DNA from: an uncultured Devosia sp.
GTDB taxonomy: Bacteria > Pseudomonadota > Alphaproteobacteria > Rhizobiales > Devosiaceae
Direction: 5' to 3'
Length of the DNA: 32,621 bases
Assembly: GCF_913055165.1 (NCBI RefSeq)
Contig: NZ_CAJXJS010000042.1
Location: 1 to 32,621 of the forward strand
Of this stretch, positions 17,776-25,947 are shown piece by piece (the first letter of the stretch is position 1; the number at the start of each line of letters is the position of its first letter). Under the pieces are notes generated by a model. It did not search any database, was not told where the DNA came from, and was given only the letters and a program-made list of their open reading frames with translations. A program made the translations under genes and the position numbers.

Positions 17776-18720
17776 ATGCTGGGGAAAGCTGAGTTTCGAG
17801 GCGGTCTACTGACCCTGGGCGGATTGCTGTTAGTCGTCCTCGCCTTGATCCAGTTCCAACCAGGTTTCCCGGGCGAGCTGCTGCTGCAAAGCCTGCGGTT
17901 TCACATCCTCGCCGCCGGATTTGTCCTGGCGCTGCTGATTGTGACGCTGGGCGCGCGTTGGCGAGGCGGCGCGCTGATGCTGGTTGTGCTGGCTGTTGCG
18001 GTTCACGATGCGCGCTATGTTCTGGAGTTCCAGAACCGCCGTTTTGAGCCGAGTGGAGCGCCCCTCACTCAGTTCGAATTTCTCAGCTTCAACGTGCTGA
18101 CCGGCAACCGGACATCAACGGAACTTGTCGATGCGATCGTAGCCGACCCGCCAGATGTCGCCCTCATCATGGAAACGCCCGGCATCGAAGAGCATCTGGA
18201 GCGGTTGGCTCAGGCGCTGCCGCATAGGGCAGGATGCGACGACCCCCGAAAGTGCGATATCTCGCTGCATTCCCGCATTCCGTTTGAATCCGTCGAGGTA
18301 CGGACCCTGCCACCACTCAATCGTCAGCGGTTGGTGATCGGGAAGCTGAATCTCGACGGCCAATCAGTCACTATTGTCGGGGTGCATCTGACCAAGCCGC
18401 ATTACGACGGGATTTCGGAGGCAGAACTTTGGCACATCAATCGCGTGCTAGAGGGGATTGATGGCCCGCTGGTGCTCGCTGGAGACTTCAATGCCGCCTC
18501 TTGGTCGTCGACGCTGCTTCGTATCGGTGAACGGCAGAATCTGGCACCGGGACCCTGGCAACCCGCGACCTGGCCGGTTCGCCTCGGGCCCCTCGGCGTC
18601 CCGATTGATAACATGTTTACCCGCGGGTCGGCGCAGCTGATACACTTGGAGACAGGCGACAGCATCGGATCGAACCATCGCCCCCTGAGGGCAGTGGTGG
18701 GCCTTTACGGCGAACCCTGA
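17776..18720 (+). CDS. Membrane-anchored endonuclease/exonuclease/phosphatase-fold protein
   Basis: A 314-residue protein. Residues ~10-85 carry three transmembrane segments. Residues ~95-310 are an EEP-fold catalytic domain, probably periplasmic. Active-site stretches are FLSFNVLTGN, VALIMETPG (metal Glu), GVHLTKPHYDG, LAGDFNAASW and GSNHRPLRA. The last motif has Asn where most EEP enzymes have Asp (SDH). Such proteins are variously phosphodiesterases, sphingomyelinase-like enzymes or nucleases; the substrate cannot be told. The gene end overlaps the converging aminotransferase gene by 16 bases. Confidence 0.87.
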   Translation: MLGKAEFRGGLLTLGGLLLVVLALIQFQPGFPGELLLQSLRFHILAAGFVLALLIVTLGARWRGGALMLVVLAVAVHDARYVLEFQNRRFEPSGAPLTQFEFLSFNVLTGNRTSTELVDAIVADPPDVALIMETPGIEEHLERLAQALPHRAGCDDPRKCDISLHSRIPFESVEVRTLPPLNRQRLVIGKLNLDGQSVTIVGVHLTKPHYDGISEAELWHINRVLEGIDGPLVLAGDFNAASWSSTLLRIGERQNLAPGPWQPATWPVRLGPLGVPIDNMFTRGSAQLIHLETGDSIGSNHRPLRAVVGLYGEP

Positions 18721-19814
18721 GCCGCTCTGAGAGCCAGCGGCATGGCCTGCTCCAGAATGTCGAGCTGTTCGTCCGGACCGGCGCTGATGCGAATATGCTG
18801 GTCCAGTCCCGGTGCCGCGGGCTTGCGCACGAACACGCCCTGCTCTCCCAAGGCTTCCAGTACCCGCACCGCATAGGCGCCGTTCCGCCCACAATCGATG
18901 GCCACGAAATTGGTGGCGGAGGGGAGGGCGGTAAGGCCATTGGCATTGGCGATGCGACTGATGCGTGTTCGCGCCGCCGCGATCGACTCGACCGCTTGGT
19001 GCAGGTAGGCCTGGTCGTCCAAGGCCGCCAAGGCGGCAACCTGTGCCAGCTTGTTGACCCCGAAGTGGTTGCGGATGCGATTGAATGCGCCTGCGATGCG
19101 TCGATTGGCAATCGCGTAGCCACACCTTAGCCCTGCGAGGCCATAAGCCTTGGAAAAGGTGCGCAGGCGCAGGAGATTGGGGCGGCTGGTATCGATCCGC
19201 GGGAAATCGTCTGGCGCCGTCTCCATATAGGCTTCGTCCAGAACGATGAGGCAGGTCTCCGGTACCGCTTCTATAAACCGTTCAATGTCGGCGGCCGGCC
19301 AGAATGATCCCATCGGATTGTCCGGATTGGCCAGATAGACCATGCGCGCATTGGTCTGGCGCGCCATGGCGGCGAGCGCTTCGGGATCCTCGTGATATCG
19401 CTGGTAGGGCACAAAGCGCAGATCACCGCCGAAACCAACGACATGATAGTTGAACGTTGGATAAGCACCCAGAGAAGTGACCACTACGTCTCCAGGCGCA
19501 ATGAACAGCCGCACGAGCAGTCCCATCAGGCCGTCGATGCCCTCGCTGACCGCAATCTCGTCGTTGCCGATTCCCAGATGCGCAGCCAATGCCTCCCGCA
19601 GGGCGAAGTTTTCCGGGTCTGGATAGGTCCAGACGCCTGGCGCTGCGTCGCGCAGGGCGGCTATGACTTTCGGGCTGGGGCCAAAGCCGGATTCGTTGGC
19701 GCCGATGCGGGCGCGTGTTGGAATGCCGGTTCGGCGTTCGATCGCTTCCGGCCCAACAAACGGAACTGTTTCGGGCAACGCTTCGACGATGGGCGTAAAC
19801 GGGGGGTGGGGCAC
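18705..19814 (-). CDS. PLP-dependent aminotransferase, HisC-like (class I/II)
   Basis: A 369-residue fold-type I aminotransferase. The PLP Lys is Lys222 in TFSKAYGLAGLRCGY. LDEAYME (Asp193) and ANPDNPMG match the cofactor-binding positions, and the C-terminal substrate Arg lies in HIRISAG. The closest style is histidinol-phosphate aminotransferase; many alphaproteobacteria have extra HisC-like copies used for aromatic amino acids, so hisC is not assigned. No other his genes are nearby. The start is GTG at 19814 with a weak ribosome site. Its end overlaps the EEP-fold gene by 16 bases. Confidence 0.88.
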   Translation of the reverse strand: MPHPPFTPIVEALPETVPFVGPEAIERRTGIPTRARIGANESGFGPSPKVIAALRDAAPGVWTYPDPENFALREALAAHLGIGNDEIAVSEGIDGLMGLLVRLFIAPGDVVVTSLGAYPTFNYHVVGFGGDLRFVPYQRYHEDPEALAAMARQTNARMVYLANPDNPMGSFWPAADIERFIEAVPETCLIVLDEAYMETAPDDFPRIDTSRPNLLRLRTFSKAYGLAGLRCGYAIANRRIAGAFNRIRNHFGVNKLAQVAALAALDDQAYLHQAVESIAAARTRISRIANANGLTALPSATNFVAIDCGRNGAYAVRVLEALGEQGVFVRKPAAPGLDQHIRISAGPDEQLDILEQAMPLALRAAQGSP

Positions 19815-20132
19815 TGTAGAACTCTGCGCTACGATTTCGTTACCATACTAGCGGCAAAGGCGCAGCTTTCCAGCCTGACAGACTCGCAACGATGAGACGA
19901 AGCCCTGCTTTCTTGAGTCGGTCCCGAAGGCACCCTGGGAGAACCAGACTCCCTTGCTTCGCACAGTTCTACACAAGCACAAGCGGTTTCCACCGGCCGC
20001 AGAGCCCCGGTCGCCCTGGCATTCGCTGAGGCAGAGCATGCTGCGTTAATTTGAATTGAATGCGCGGCAAGCTGGCAAGAAGTGGAGAACTATGAAGGTT
20101 CAACTTCGATGGGCCGGTAACGGTGATTCTTC
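19815..20132. other. 318-base divergent intergenic region
   Basis: Lies between the aminotransferase start (minus) and the small ORF at 20133 (plus), and must hold promoters for both. I see only a small hairpin, GGGAG/CTCCC (19937-19941 with 19949-19953). The open frames here have unlikely compositions and are not called. A small RNA cannot be excluded. Confidence 0.4.
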
Positions 20133-20357
20133 ATGCATTTTTCTGCCAGACGGAGAGAGCTATTGCCTCCAACCTACGTGCTTGCTCGTGACCATCTGCA
20201 GCGCGCCGCAACCATCCTCCAGGGTTCGGATCAGCGGTCACGGCAGCTCCGCCACATCATCGAAAGGACAATCGGGCTCATGGACGATTTTCGCCCTGAG
20301 CCGGCGCACCAGGCCAGCAATGTCGTGGAATTGAGCGACTATAGGAACTCGCGCTGA
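20133..20357 (+). CDS. Small hypothetical protein (74 aa)
   Basis: A 74-residue soluble, mostly helical protein: PPTYVLARDHLQRAATIL, then an Arg-rich helix (SRQLRHIIERTIGLMDDF), ending in NVVELSDYRNSR. The amphipathic helix pattern and the 'NVVELxDYR' end look like conserved small alphaproteobacterial proteins, though I do not recognise a named family. GGTGA lies seven bases before the ATG. An overlapping frame from ATG 20092 (80 residues, with a better GGAG site) has a poorer composition (Ser/Cys/Pro-rich), and I judge it less likely. No function can be assigned. Confidence 0.6.
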   Translation: MHFSARRRELLPPTYVLARDHLQRAATILQGSDQRSRQLRHIIERTIGLMDDFRPEPAHQASNVVELSDYRNSR

Positions 20358-20366
20358 CAAAACGGC

Positions 20367-20390
20367 CAACCCGGCCAATGCGCCGGGTTG
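20367..20390. terminator. GC-rich hairpin after the small ORF
   Basis: CAACCCGGC (20367-20375) pairs exactly with GCCGGGTTG (20382-20390), loop CAATGC. The downstream side has no T-tract, but the upstream side reads TTTTG on the minus strand. It may terminate in both directions. Confidence 0.5.
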
Positions 20391-20507
20391 CCACCACCAG
20401 CACAGCTGCATGACAGTTTTGCACACATTCTGGCTTTGAGTGCTGGACAGCTCCAAAACCCTTTGATAGAGAGGCGCCACTTTGGTGCCGAGGCGCTTCA
20501 AGCCCCC

Positions 20508-20583
<76 letters not shown>

Positions 20584-20775
20584 AAGCCTTCCAGTGAAAT
20601 TGCGAGAGAGATCAAGCCCGTTGCGGGGGTGCGTTGAATCACTTTGGCAATTCTGTCGAAATGTTCATGCCTCGGATATGAGCCGGCAACGTCGGGTTTT
20701 CTATAGAGCTCCTGTCCCGCGCGGCCTGTTGCCTGCGCGGTCCATCTGACGGCGCTATCAGCAAGGAGCTTCTCG

Positions 20776-21666
20776 ATGTCCTTTCACAAAGACCACCATG
20801 ACCACGACCTGGGCTTTGCCCATGACCTTCCGATGATGCTCGGCAGGCGCCGGCTGCTTGGCTTGATGGGCGGCGTTGGGCTGGCCTCGCTGACCGGTGG
20901 TGCTGCCGCGGCGCTGGAATGCGTCGCGCTGCCGTGGGAGACGGCTGGACCCTACCCGGCGGACGGCACAAATGTGAAGGACGGACAGGTGGTCAACGCG
21001 CTGACCCAGCAGGGGGTTATCCGGCAGGACCTCCGAACTTCATTTGGTACGCTGATGCAGGTCGCCGATGGCCTGCAGCTCGATATCGAGCTGACGCTGG
21101 TCAATGTCGATGGCTGTACGCCGCTGGAAGGCTACGCCATCTATCTCTGGCATTGCGATACCATCGGACAATATTCGCTCTACGACATTGCCGATGCCAA
21201 TTTCCTCCGTGGAGTCGGCGTGGCCGATGGCGAGGGTAAGGTGCGCTTTACCACCATTGTGCCTGGTTGCTACGACGGGCGCTGGCCGCACATGCATTTC
21301 GAGGTGTTCGAGAGTCCTTCGGCGGCCGTGAGCGGCGAAGCTTCTGTGCTCACTGCCCAAATTGCTCTGCCCGAGGCACCGTGCGCCGCAGTATATGCGG
21401 CAGATCCACGCTATTCGAATGGCACGGCGAATCTTGGTCGCATTTCAGTCGCCACCGACAATGTCTTCCGCGACAACAGCGACGAGGAGATTGCGCAGCA
21501 GACCCTGACCATGACAGGAGATCCGGTTGGCGGCTATGCGGGCACGGTCACCATATCCATCGATCTGACGGCCGAGCGCCGCGCTAGCGGCATGATGTCG
21601 CCCAATGGCGGCCCGCCTCCGGAAGGAATGTTCGGAGCAACCCCAGCGCTTCCCCAGAAGGGGTGA
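20776..21666 (+). CDS. Exported intradiol ring-cleavage dioxygenase-like protein
   Basis: A 296-residue protein with an apparent twin-arginine signal (GRRRLLGLMGGVGLASL, residues ~23-40), so it is probably exported folded. The dioxygenase domain has IYLWHCDTIGQYSLYD (first Tyr ligand region) and PGCYDGRWPHMHFEVF (second Tyr plus His-x-His), the non-heme Fe(III) ligand set of catechol/protocatechuate-type intradiol dioxygenases. There are no other aromatic degradation genes nearby, so the substrate is unknown. A His/Asp-rich start (HKDHHDHD) precedes the signal and could bind metal. AAGGAG lies before the ATG. Confidence 0.88.
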   Translation: MSFHKDHHDHDLGFAHDLPMMLGRRRLLGLMGGVGLASLTGGAAAALECVALPWETAGPYPADGTNVKDGQVVNALTQQGVIRQDLRTSFGTLMQVADGLQLDIELTLVNVDGCTPLEGYAIYLWHCDTIGQYSLYDIADANFLRGVGVADGEGKVRFTTIVPGCYDGRWPHMHFEVFESPSAAVSGEASVLTAQIALPEAPCAAVYAADPRYSNGTANLGRISVATDNVFRDNSDEEIAQQTLTMTGDPVGGYAGTVTISIDLTAERRASGMMSPNGGPPPEGMFGATPALPQKG

Positions 21667-21675
21667 CTATGGAAC

Positions 21676-21708
21676 GTAGCGCTGCTTCGCCGCGGGAAGG
21701 GGCGCTAC
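21676..21708 (+). terminator. Hairpin after the dioxygenase gene
   Basis: GTAGCGC (21676-21682) pairs with GCGCTAC (21702-21708), with an inner CTTC/GAAG stem. It begins 9 bases after the stop. No T-tract follows, so it may instead be part of the terC leader. Confidence 0.45.
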
Positions 21709-21761
21709 CCGTCCTATCTGTCACCAGCCTGTCAAATAGCGAGAAAATCCCCCAGTTTTCT

Positions 21762-21801
21762 GCACTTTTAGTCTTAGGAGCGACTAATCCGCTTGAAGTG
21801 C
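21762..21801 (+). promoter_or_regulatory. Structured leader upstream of the TerC gene
   Basis: The continuous arm GCACTT-TTAGTC (21762-21773) pairs with GACTAA (21782-21787) and, after an eight-base bulge, AAGTGC (21796-21801). It ends 58 bases before the terC ATG. TerC/YjbE-type genes are often under yybP-ykoY manganese riboswitches, but I do not see that motif's conserved GGGGAGUA-type core. Role unknown. Confidence 0.4.
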
Positions 21802-21859
21802 GCCTTGGCTGGAAGTAGCAGCGTGTCAGCTTCCGCGACAATGGCCGCAAGGACACGAC

Positions 21860-22561
21860 ATGTTCGGCTTCGATCCCAGTTTCTTCTCGTCTCTTCTGCA
21901 GGTCATTCTGATTGACCTTGTCCTTGCGGGCGACAATGCCGTGGTGATCGGTCTGGCTGCGGCCGGTCTCGCACCGGACCTGCGGCGCCGCGCCATTCTC
22001 ATCGGCATTCTCGCCGCGACCCTGCTGCGCATCGCCTTTGCACTGGTCACTACCCAGCTGCTGTCCTTGGGCGGCGGCCTGTTGATTGCGGGCGGTATCC
22101 TGCTGCTGTGGGTCTGCTGGAAGATGTATCGCGAGCTCACCATCTCCGACGAAGAGGAGGAGGAGGCCACCGAGGCGCTGTCGGATGCCGACATTAATGC
22201 CGACGGCACGGTTGCGGGCAAGGCGCCGCGCAAGACCCTGCGTCAAGCTGTTACACAAATCATCATCGCTGACGTCTCCATGTCCCTGGACAACGTCCTG
22301 GCCGTTGCCGGCGCGGCTCAGCATCACTTCGAGGCGCTGATTTTCGGGCTGGCCCTGTCGGTGGTTCTGATGGGCGTGGCGGCAACCTTCATCGCGCGCC
22401 TGCTGCACCGCTACCGCTGGATCGCCTGGATTGGTCTGGTCATCATCCTGTTCGTGGCACTCCGCATGACGCTGGAGGGGCTGGGGGCCTTTGTCTCGAT
22501 CCCCGAGATTCCCTTCCTCTATACGCCACATGCGGTGGGTGCCGCCGTTGCTGGCCACTGA
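21860..22561 (+). CDS. TerC family (YjbE-type) integral membrane protein
   Basis: A 233-residue protein with about seven transmembrane segments. The two family repeats are visible as VILIDLVLAGDNAVVIGLAA near residue 15 and IIADVSMSLDNVLAVAGAA near residue 135; their conserved Asp residues within helices suit metal or ion transport. An acidic cytoplasmic loop (DEEEEEATEALSDAD) separates the halves. TerC/YkoY/YjbE proteins are implicated in manganese export and metalation of exported proteins. AAGGACA precedes the ATG. A structured leader lies upstream, and an extended hairpin lies downstream. Confidence 0.9.
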   Translation: MFGFDPSFFSSLLQVILIDLVLAGDNAVVIGLAAAGLAPDLRRRAILIGILAATLLRIAFALVTTQLLSLGGGLLIAGGILLLWVCWKMYRELTISDEEEEEATEALSDADINADGTVAGKAPRKTLRQAVTQIIIADVSMSLDNVLAVAGAAQHHFEALIFGLALSVVLMGVAATFIARLLHRYRWIAWIGLVIILFVALRMTLEGLGAFVSIPEIPFLYTPHAVGAAVAGH

Positions 22562-22573
22562 GCGCGTCGCGGC

Positions 22574-22620
22574 GCCGCAAACACGATAGGCTTTGGTAAC
22601 CAAGGTCAAAGGTTTGCGGC
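22574..22620 (+). terminator. Extended hairpin after the TerC gene
   Basis: GCCGCAAAC (22574-22582) pairs exactly with GTTTGCGGC (22612-22620). The interior holds the near-palindrome TTGGTAACCAA. It starts 12 bases after the stop and is followed only by ATTTGCT. Confidence 0.55.
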
Positions 22621-22699
22621 ATTTGCTCAGCGCGGATAGGGATTTACTCACCTGGCAGGACTAGCTTCCGGCTGATCGTAGTCAGTCGGAAGCAGAACC

Positions 22700-23875
22700 A
22701 TGTCGGTCTCCGCCGGAATTGCACATCATCGCCCAGACGCGCCCGTGGTGGCATCTGGCCGCGGCGCGAGCCCTGCCGTGACGTCCCGCCCCGTCGATGG
22801 ACGCGAATGGGACGCCGCAATTTCCGGTTTCGATGGCATCTGCCAGGAGCAATTGTTTGCGTTCGCCTCGATCCGCTGGCCTGGCGTGGCACCAGAACCA
22901 CGTCTGTTCGAGCGCCATGGACGTCTCGTTGGTGGTGCCTTGGTCATGGTTCAGAGCCTGCCGCTCGGCCTCGCAAAGATTGCCATCATCAAATGGGGCC
23001 CGATGCTGGCTGATGCGGGCGCCAAGGATCGGGCGGCGCTCTATCAGGGTATGATTGAAGCCCTTGTGGCCGAATATGCTGAAGCCAGGGGCATGATGCT
23101 GTCCGTCCTGCCGCACGCCAGTGTGGGTGACGGGAACGAGGAATACCAAACGCTGAGAGAGCGCGGGTTCAGGCGTGGCGCGGTCCTGCGTTTCCCCGAT
23201 AGGTATCTGGTCAATCTGCGCCTTGCCGACGATGCGCAGCGTAAAAGTTTCGGTCAGACATGGCGTCGCCAGCTGAACAAATCTGAGAAATCAGATTTGC
23301 ATTTCGAGCATGCTGGTCCCGAGCGGCTGGACGAGTTCAAGGCCCTCTATGTCGCAATGAGCGATCGCAAGCAATTTCCGGACTATTCGGCCTTCGATAC
23401 GCTCGATGCGCTCATGACGCTGGATGAACCCCTGCGGCCAGAGCTGTTCTTCGTCCGCCATGGCGGTGAAGTTGTCTATGGTGCGTTGATCTTCAAGGCG
23501 GGCGATCGCGCCGTCTACCTCTATGGCGCCAGCAATGATTCCGCGTTGCCACTGCGCGCGGGGTATTTCATGCATTGGCACATCATCCGCTGGTTGCGTG
23601 ACCACACCCGGGCCAGTTGGTATGACCTGGGCGGAACTGACGGCTTTCAGGGGCTGCATCAATTCAAGAAAGGCATGGTGGGTGATGCGGGGCTCATCCG
23701 GCCGGTGCCTCCCGTTGCCAATTATGCATCGCGACCCGTGGCTTACGCTCTGGGGGCAGGGGCCTTTGCGGCGCGCGAAGCGTATAACGAAGTGCGCAGG
23801 CGTGTTGAGATGCTGCGACCCTCCAGGGCCAAGCCCGACCAGGCCCCTGCACCGCTGCCTGAAGAATTCCGATGA
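22700..23875 (+). CDS. FemAB-like (GNAT-fold) peptidyl/acyl transferase
   Basis: A 391-residue protein with two GNAT-like halves in the FemAB/FemX manner. WGPMLADAG lies in the first half; HWHIIRWLRDH, WYDLGG and GLHQFKKGM are typical of the C-terminal FemAB signature. Classical Fem proteins add amino acids from tRNA to peptidoglycan precursors. In alphaproteobacteria, homologues sit with exopolysaccharide genes and may acylate polymer or lipid precursors. Its TGA overlaps the ATG of the flippase gene (ATGA at 23872), so the pair is translationally coupled, supporting action on a lipid-linked envelope intermediate. Substrate unknown. Confidence 0.82.
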   Translation: MSVSAGIAHHRPDAPVVASGRGASPAVTSRPVDGREWDAAISGFDGICQEQLFAFASIRWPGVAPEPRLFERHGRLVGGALVMVQSLPLGLAKIAIIKWGPMLADAGAKDRAALYQGMIEALVAEYAEARGMMLSVLPHASVGDGNEEYQTLRERGFRRGAVLRFPDRYLVNLRLADDAQRKSFGQTWRRQLNKSEKSDLHFEHAGPERLDEFKALYVAMSDRKQFPDYSAFDTLDALMTLDEPLRPELFFVRHGGEVVYGALIFKAGDRAVYLYGASNDSALPLRAGYFMHWHIIRWLRDHTRASWYDLGGTDGFQGLHQFKKGMVGDAGLIRPVPPVANYASRPVAYALGAGAFAAREAYNEVRRRVEMLRPSRAKPDQAPAPLPEEFR

Positions 23876-25194
23876 GCCTGGCGCGGCGGCTGGCGTCGCA
23901 ATCCACCATAATTTTCGGCGGGCGTCTGTTCGGTGCCGGCCTGATCTTTCTCGTCCAGGCCTTCATTGCCCAGGCTTGGGGCGCGGCTGTGCTGGGCGAT
24001 TACCTTCTGGTCATTGCCGCGGTCAATCTTATCGCCGTCGCCATGCCGCTCGGCTTTCAGACCATCGGCACCTATTTTGCGGCTGAGTACCGCGCCCGCA
24101 ACGACCGAAGGCAATTGATTGCGTTTCTGTTCCGCGCCTACGGTCATGTGGGGCTGGTCTTTGTGGCCCTGATGCTGGCGGGGCCTCTGATATTGGCCTG
24201 GTTCGGACTGGGCAACCACGTCATAGCCGCCTTTTTCGTTCCCGTCGGCTTGCTGGCTCTGGCCACTGCTCTGGTCTACGTCAATGGATCGGTACTGGTC
24301 GGGCTGAAACGACCGTTCGCCGGCTTTTTTGCCGATGGTATTTTCCGGCCGATGATGGTGCTGGGAACTGTGCTGGCGTGCGCAGCACTTATCAATACGC
24401 CGTCGGACGCCTTCGCTGCCATGCTCTGGGTTACTGCCTTCGGGTATGTGGCCATTGCTGTGGTTCACATGGGATTTGTGATCACAACCCTTCCACGCGT
24501 CGGCGAACGGGCCGATACTCGAGCCCCGGAAGTGCCGCGGTGGTGGCGGTTCGCAGCGCCGTGGGTGCTGATCACCCTGGCAACCGATTTCTTCTTCGAC
24601 ATTGACCTATTGTTGCTCGCCAATCTGCTGGACCGGGAAGAGCTTGCCATCTTCGGCGTCTGTACGCGCATCTTCTCACTGGTTTCATTCGGCGTCGCGG
24701 CGGTCTATGCGGTGATCCTGCCCGATATGTTTGAGAGCGAGGCCAATTCGGATCGCGCGGCATTCCATCGCAAGGTGGGCGAGGCCAATCTGGCGGCCAG
24801 TGTGGTCTCTTTGGTTCTGTTCGTATTGGTGATCGTAGGGGCGCCATTCGCGCTCCTGCTCTTCGGAACAGAATTCGTTGCCGGTGCTACTCCTCTGGCG
24901 ATTCTGTGCCTGGCGCTGGTCGTCCGCTCGGTCATGGGGCCGGCCTCAATGGTGCTGTCCATTCATGATCGTCCCTGGGCGAGCCTGCCTGCCGTAGTGC
25001 TGGGCATGGCGACCCTGTTCTTTGGCAACCTCGTGCTTGTCCCGGCCTTTCACCTCGTGGGCGCCGCCTTGGCCGCTATCATCGCCATTTCGGTGTGGTC
25101 GGTTGCACTATGGGGCATCGCGCTCAGGACGGCACGAATCGATGTCTCGATCCTTCAGTGGTTCAGAGCCCGTCGGATGGTGGCGGCCGAATAA
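23872..25194 (+). CDS. MOP-superfamily polysaccharide/lipid flippase (Wzx-like)
   Basis: A 440-residue polytopic protein with about 12-14 transmembrane segments across its whole length. The opening QSTIIFGGRLFGAGLIFLVQ is typical of Wzx/MATE-like lipid-linked oligosaccharide flippases, which move undecaprenyl-linked units across the inner membrane. It is coupled by ATGA to the FemAB-like gene. No glycosyltransferase or polymerase gene is immediately adjacent, so the polymer is unknown. Its stop is 5 bases from the converging GNAT gene, with no terminator between them. Confidence 0.88.
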   Translation: MSLARRLASQSTIIFGGRLFGAGLIFLVQAFIAQAWGAAVLGDYLLVIAAVNLIAVAMPLGFQTIGTYFAAEYRARNDRRQLIAFLFRAYGHVGLVFVALMLAGPLILAWFGLGNHVIAAFFVPVGLLALATALVYVNGSVLVGLKRPFAGFFADGIFRPMMVLGTVLACAALINTPSDAFAAMLWVTAFGYVAIAVVHMGFVITTLPRVGERADTRAPEVPRWWRFAAPWVLITLATDFFFDIDLLLLANLLDREELAIFGVCTRIFSLVSFGVAAVYAVILPDMFESEANSDRAAFHRKVGEANLAASVVSLVLFVLVIVGAPFALLLFGTEFVAGATPLAILCLALVVRSVMGPASMVLSIHDRPWASLPAVVLGMATLFFGNLVLVPAFHLVGAALAAIIAISVWSVALWGIALRTARIDVSILQWFRARRMVAAE

Positions 25195-25199
25195 GGTCT

Positions 25200-25763
25200 T
25201 CAGCGGCCGACAAGATCCTTCAACCTGTTCTTGAGTCGTCCCATTCTGCCGACATAGCCGCTGTCGTAAGGCACATCGGGCCGGGTGTAGAATTTTTCGA
25301 TCAACAGATAGTCCTGCCCGAAAATGTGCTGCGCGAGCAGGGCCGTTTCCTGATAGCCGTAGCGTTTGAGCAGGGCGCGGGCGACCTCGTTGTCAGGGCG
25401 CACGAAGGTGTAGGCCTTGTGGAAGCGGGTATTGTCCCAATGCTCGTCGAATTGACGCATGCCGAAGAGGCCCAGCTTGGTCCGGCGATGGCTCGGGAAA
25501 ACCCAGCTCCAATAGCGGAAGATCGATCCGCATTCCGGGCCGGAGACCATGGCCCCGCCAGGCACGCCGTCGGCGCACATCAGCATGATGTGCCAGGGGT
25601 CGATCGCGAGGAGCCCCTTGAGGAAGGCCTTGTCGAGGCGTCCGGCCTCGTGCTCTTTGAAGCGATCATTGTAATGCGGCGAGGTGAGTATGACGTCGCT
25701 GAGTTCGCGGTGTACCAGGTCGATGTCCGAATGGGTTGCGGCCCGGATGGTCATTTCGGCCAT
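25200..25763 (-). CDS. GNAT-family N-acetyltransferase
   Basis: A 187-residue single-domain protein. FVRPDNEVARALLKRYGY is the typical GNAT motif-B region, where a residue late in the chain packs against acetyl-CoA; the N-terminus (MTIRAATHSDIDLVHREL) also follows GNAT layout. The central sequence is divergent and the target is unknown. The ATG at 25763 is preceded by GGAGGAG on the minus strand. It is divergent from acs and convergent with the flippase gene. Confidence 0.75.
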   Translation of the reverse strand: MAEMTIRAATHSDIDLVHRELSDVILTSPHYNDRFKEHEAGRLDKAFLKGLLAIDPWHIMLMCADGVPGGAMVSGPECGSIFRYWSWVFPSHRRTKLGLFGMRQFDEHWDNTRFHKAYTFVRPDNEVARALLKRYGYQETALLAQHIFGQDYLLIEKFYTRPDVPYDSGYVGRMGRLKNRLKDLVGR

Positions 25764-25816
25764 GTTGCCAAGCTCCTCCGACAGTGTAGTACCAGCTAGC
25801 CTAGCGGACCGCGGTT

Positions 25817-25838
25817 AACGGCAGGTGCCCCTGCCGTT
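25817..25838. promoter_or_regulatory. 9-bp inverted repeat in the GNAT/acs divergent region
   Basis: AACGGCAGG (25817-25825) and CCTGCCGTT (25830-25838) are exact inverted repeats with a four-base spacer. It lies 54 bases from the GNAT start and 109 from the acs start. It could be an operator for either gene or an RNA hairpin. Confidence 0.5.
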
Positions 25839-25891
25839 TGGAGATATGCCCTTGCCGGAAATACCCATTAAGTCGCAGGTACTGACCCTTG

Positions 25892-25906
25892 CCGCCATGG
25901 TGGCGG
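25892..25906 (+). promoter_or_regulatory. 6-bp hairpin in the acs 5' leader
   Basis: CCGCCA/TGGCGG with a three-base loop, 41 bases before the acs ATG. CCCTTGCCG occurs just before it and again about 36 bases upstream, a short direct repeat. Function unknown. Confidence 0.35.
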
Positions 25907-25947
25907 AACATTAGAACAAATCTCGGGAGAGATAAGGGAGGAAGACG

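Noticed and set aside
19848..20039. 63-codon minus frame upstream of the aminotransferase
   Set aside because: Cys/Arg/Gly-rich composition, no ribosome site and no family resemblance.
21667..21859. yybP-ykoY manganese riboswitch before terC
   Set aside because: The region is structured, but the conserved core sequences are not visible. It is kept only as an unknown leader.
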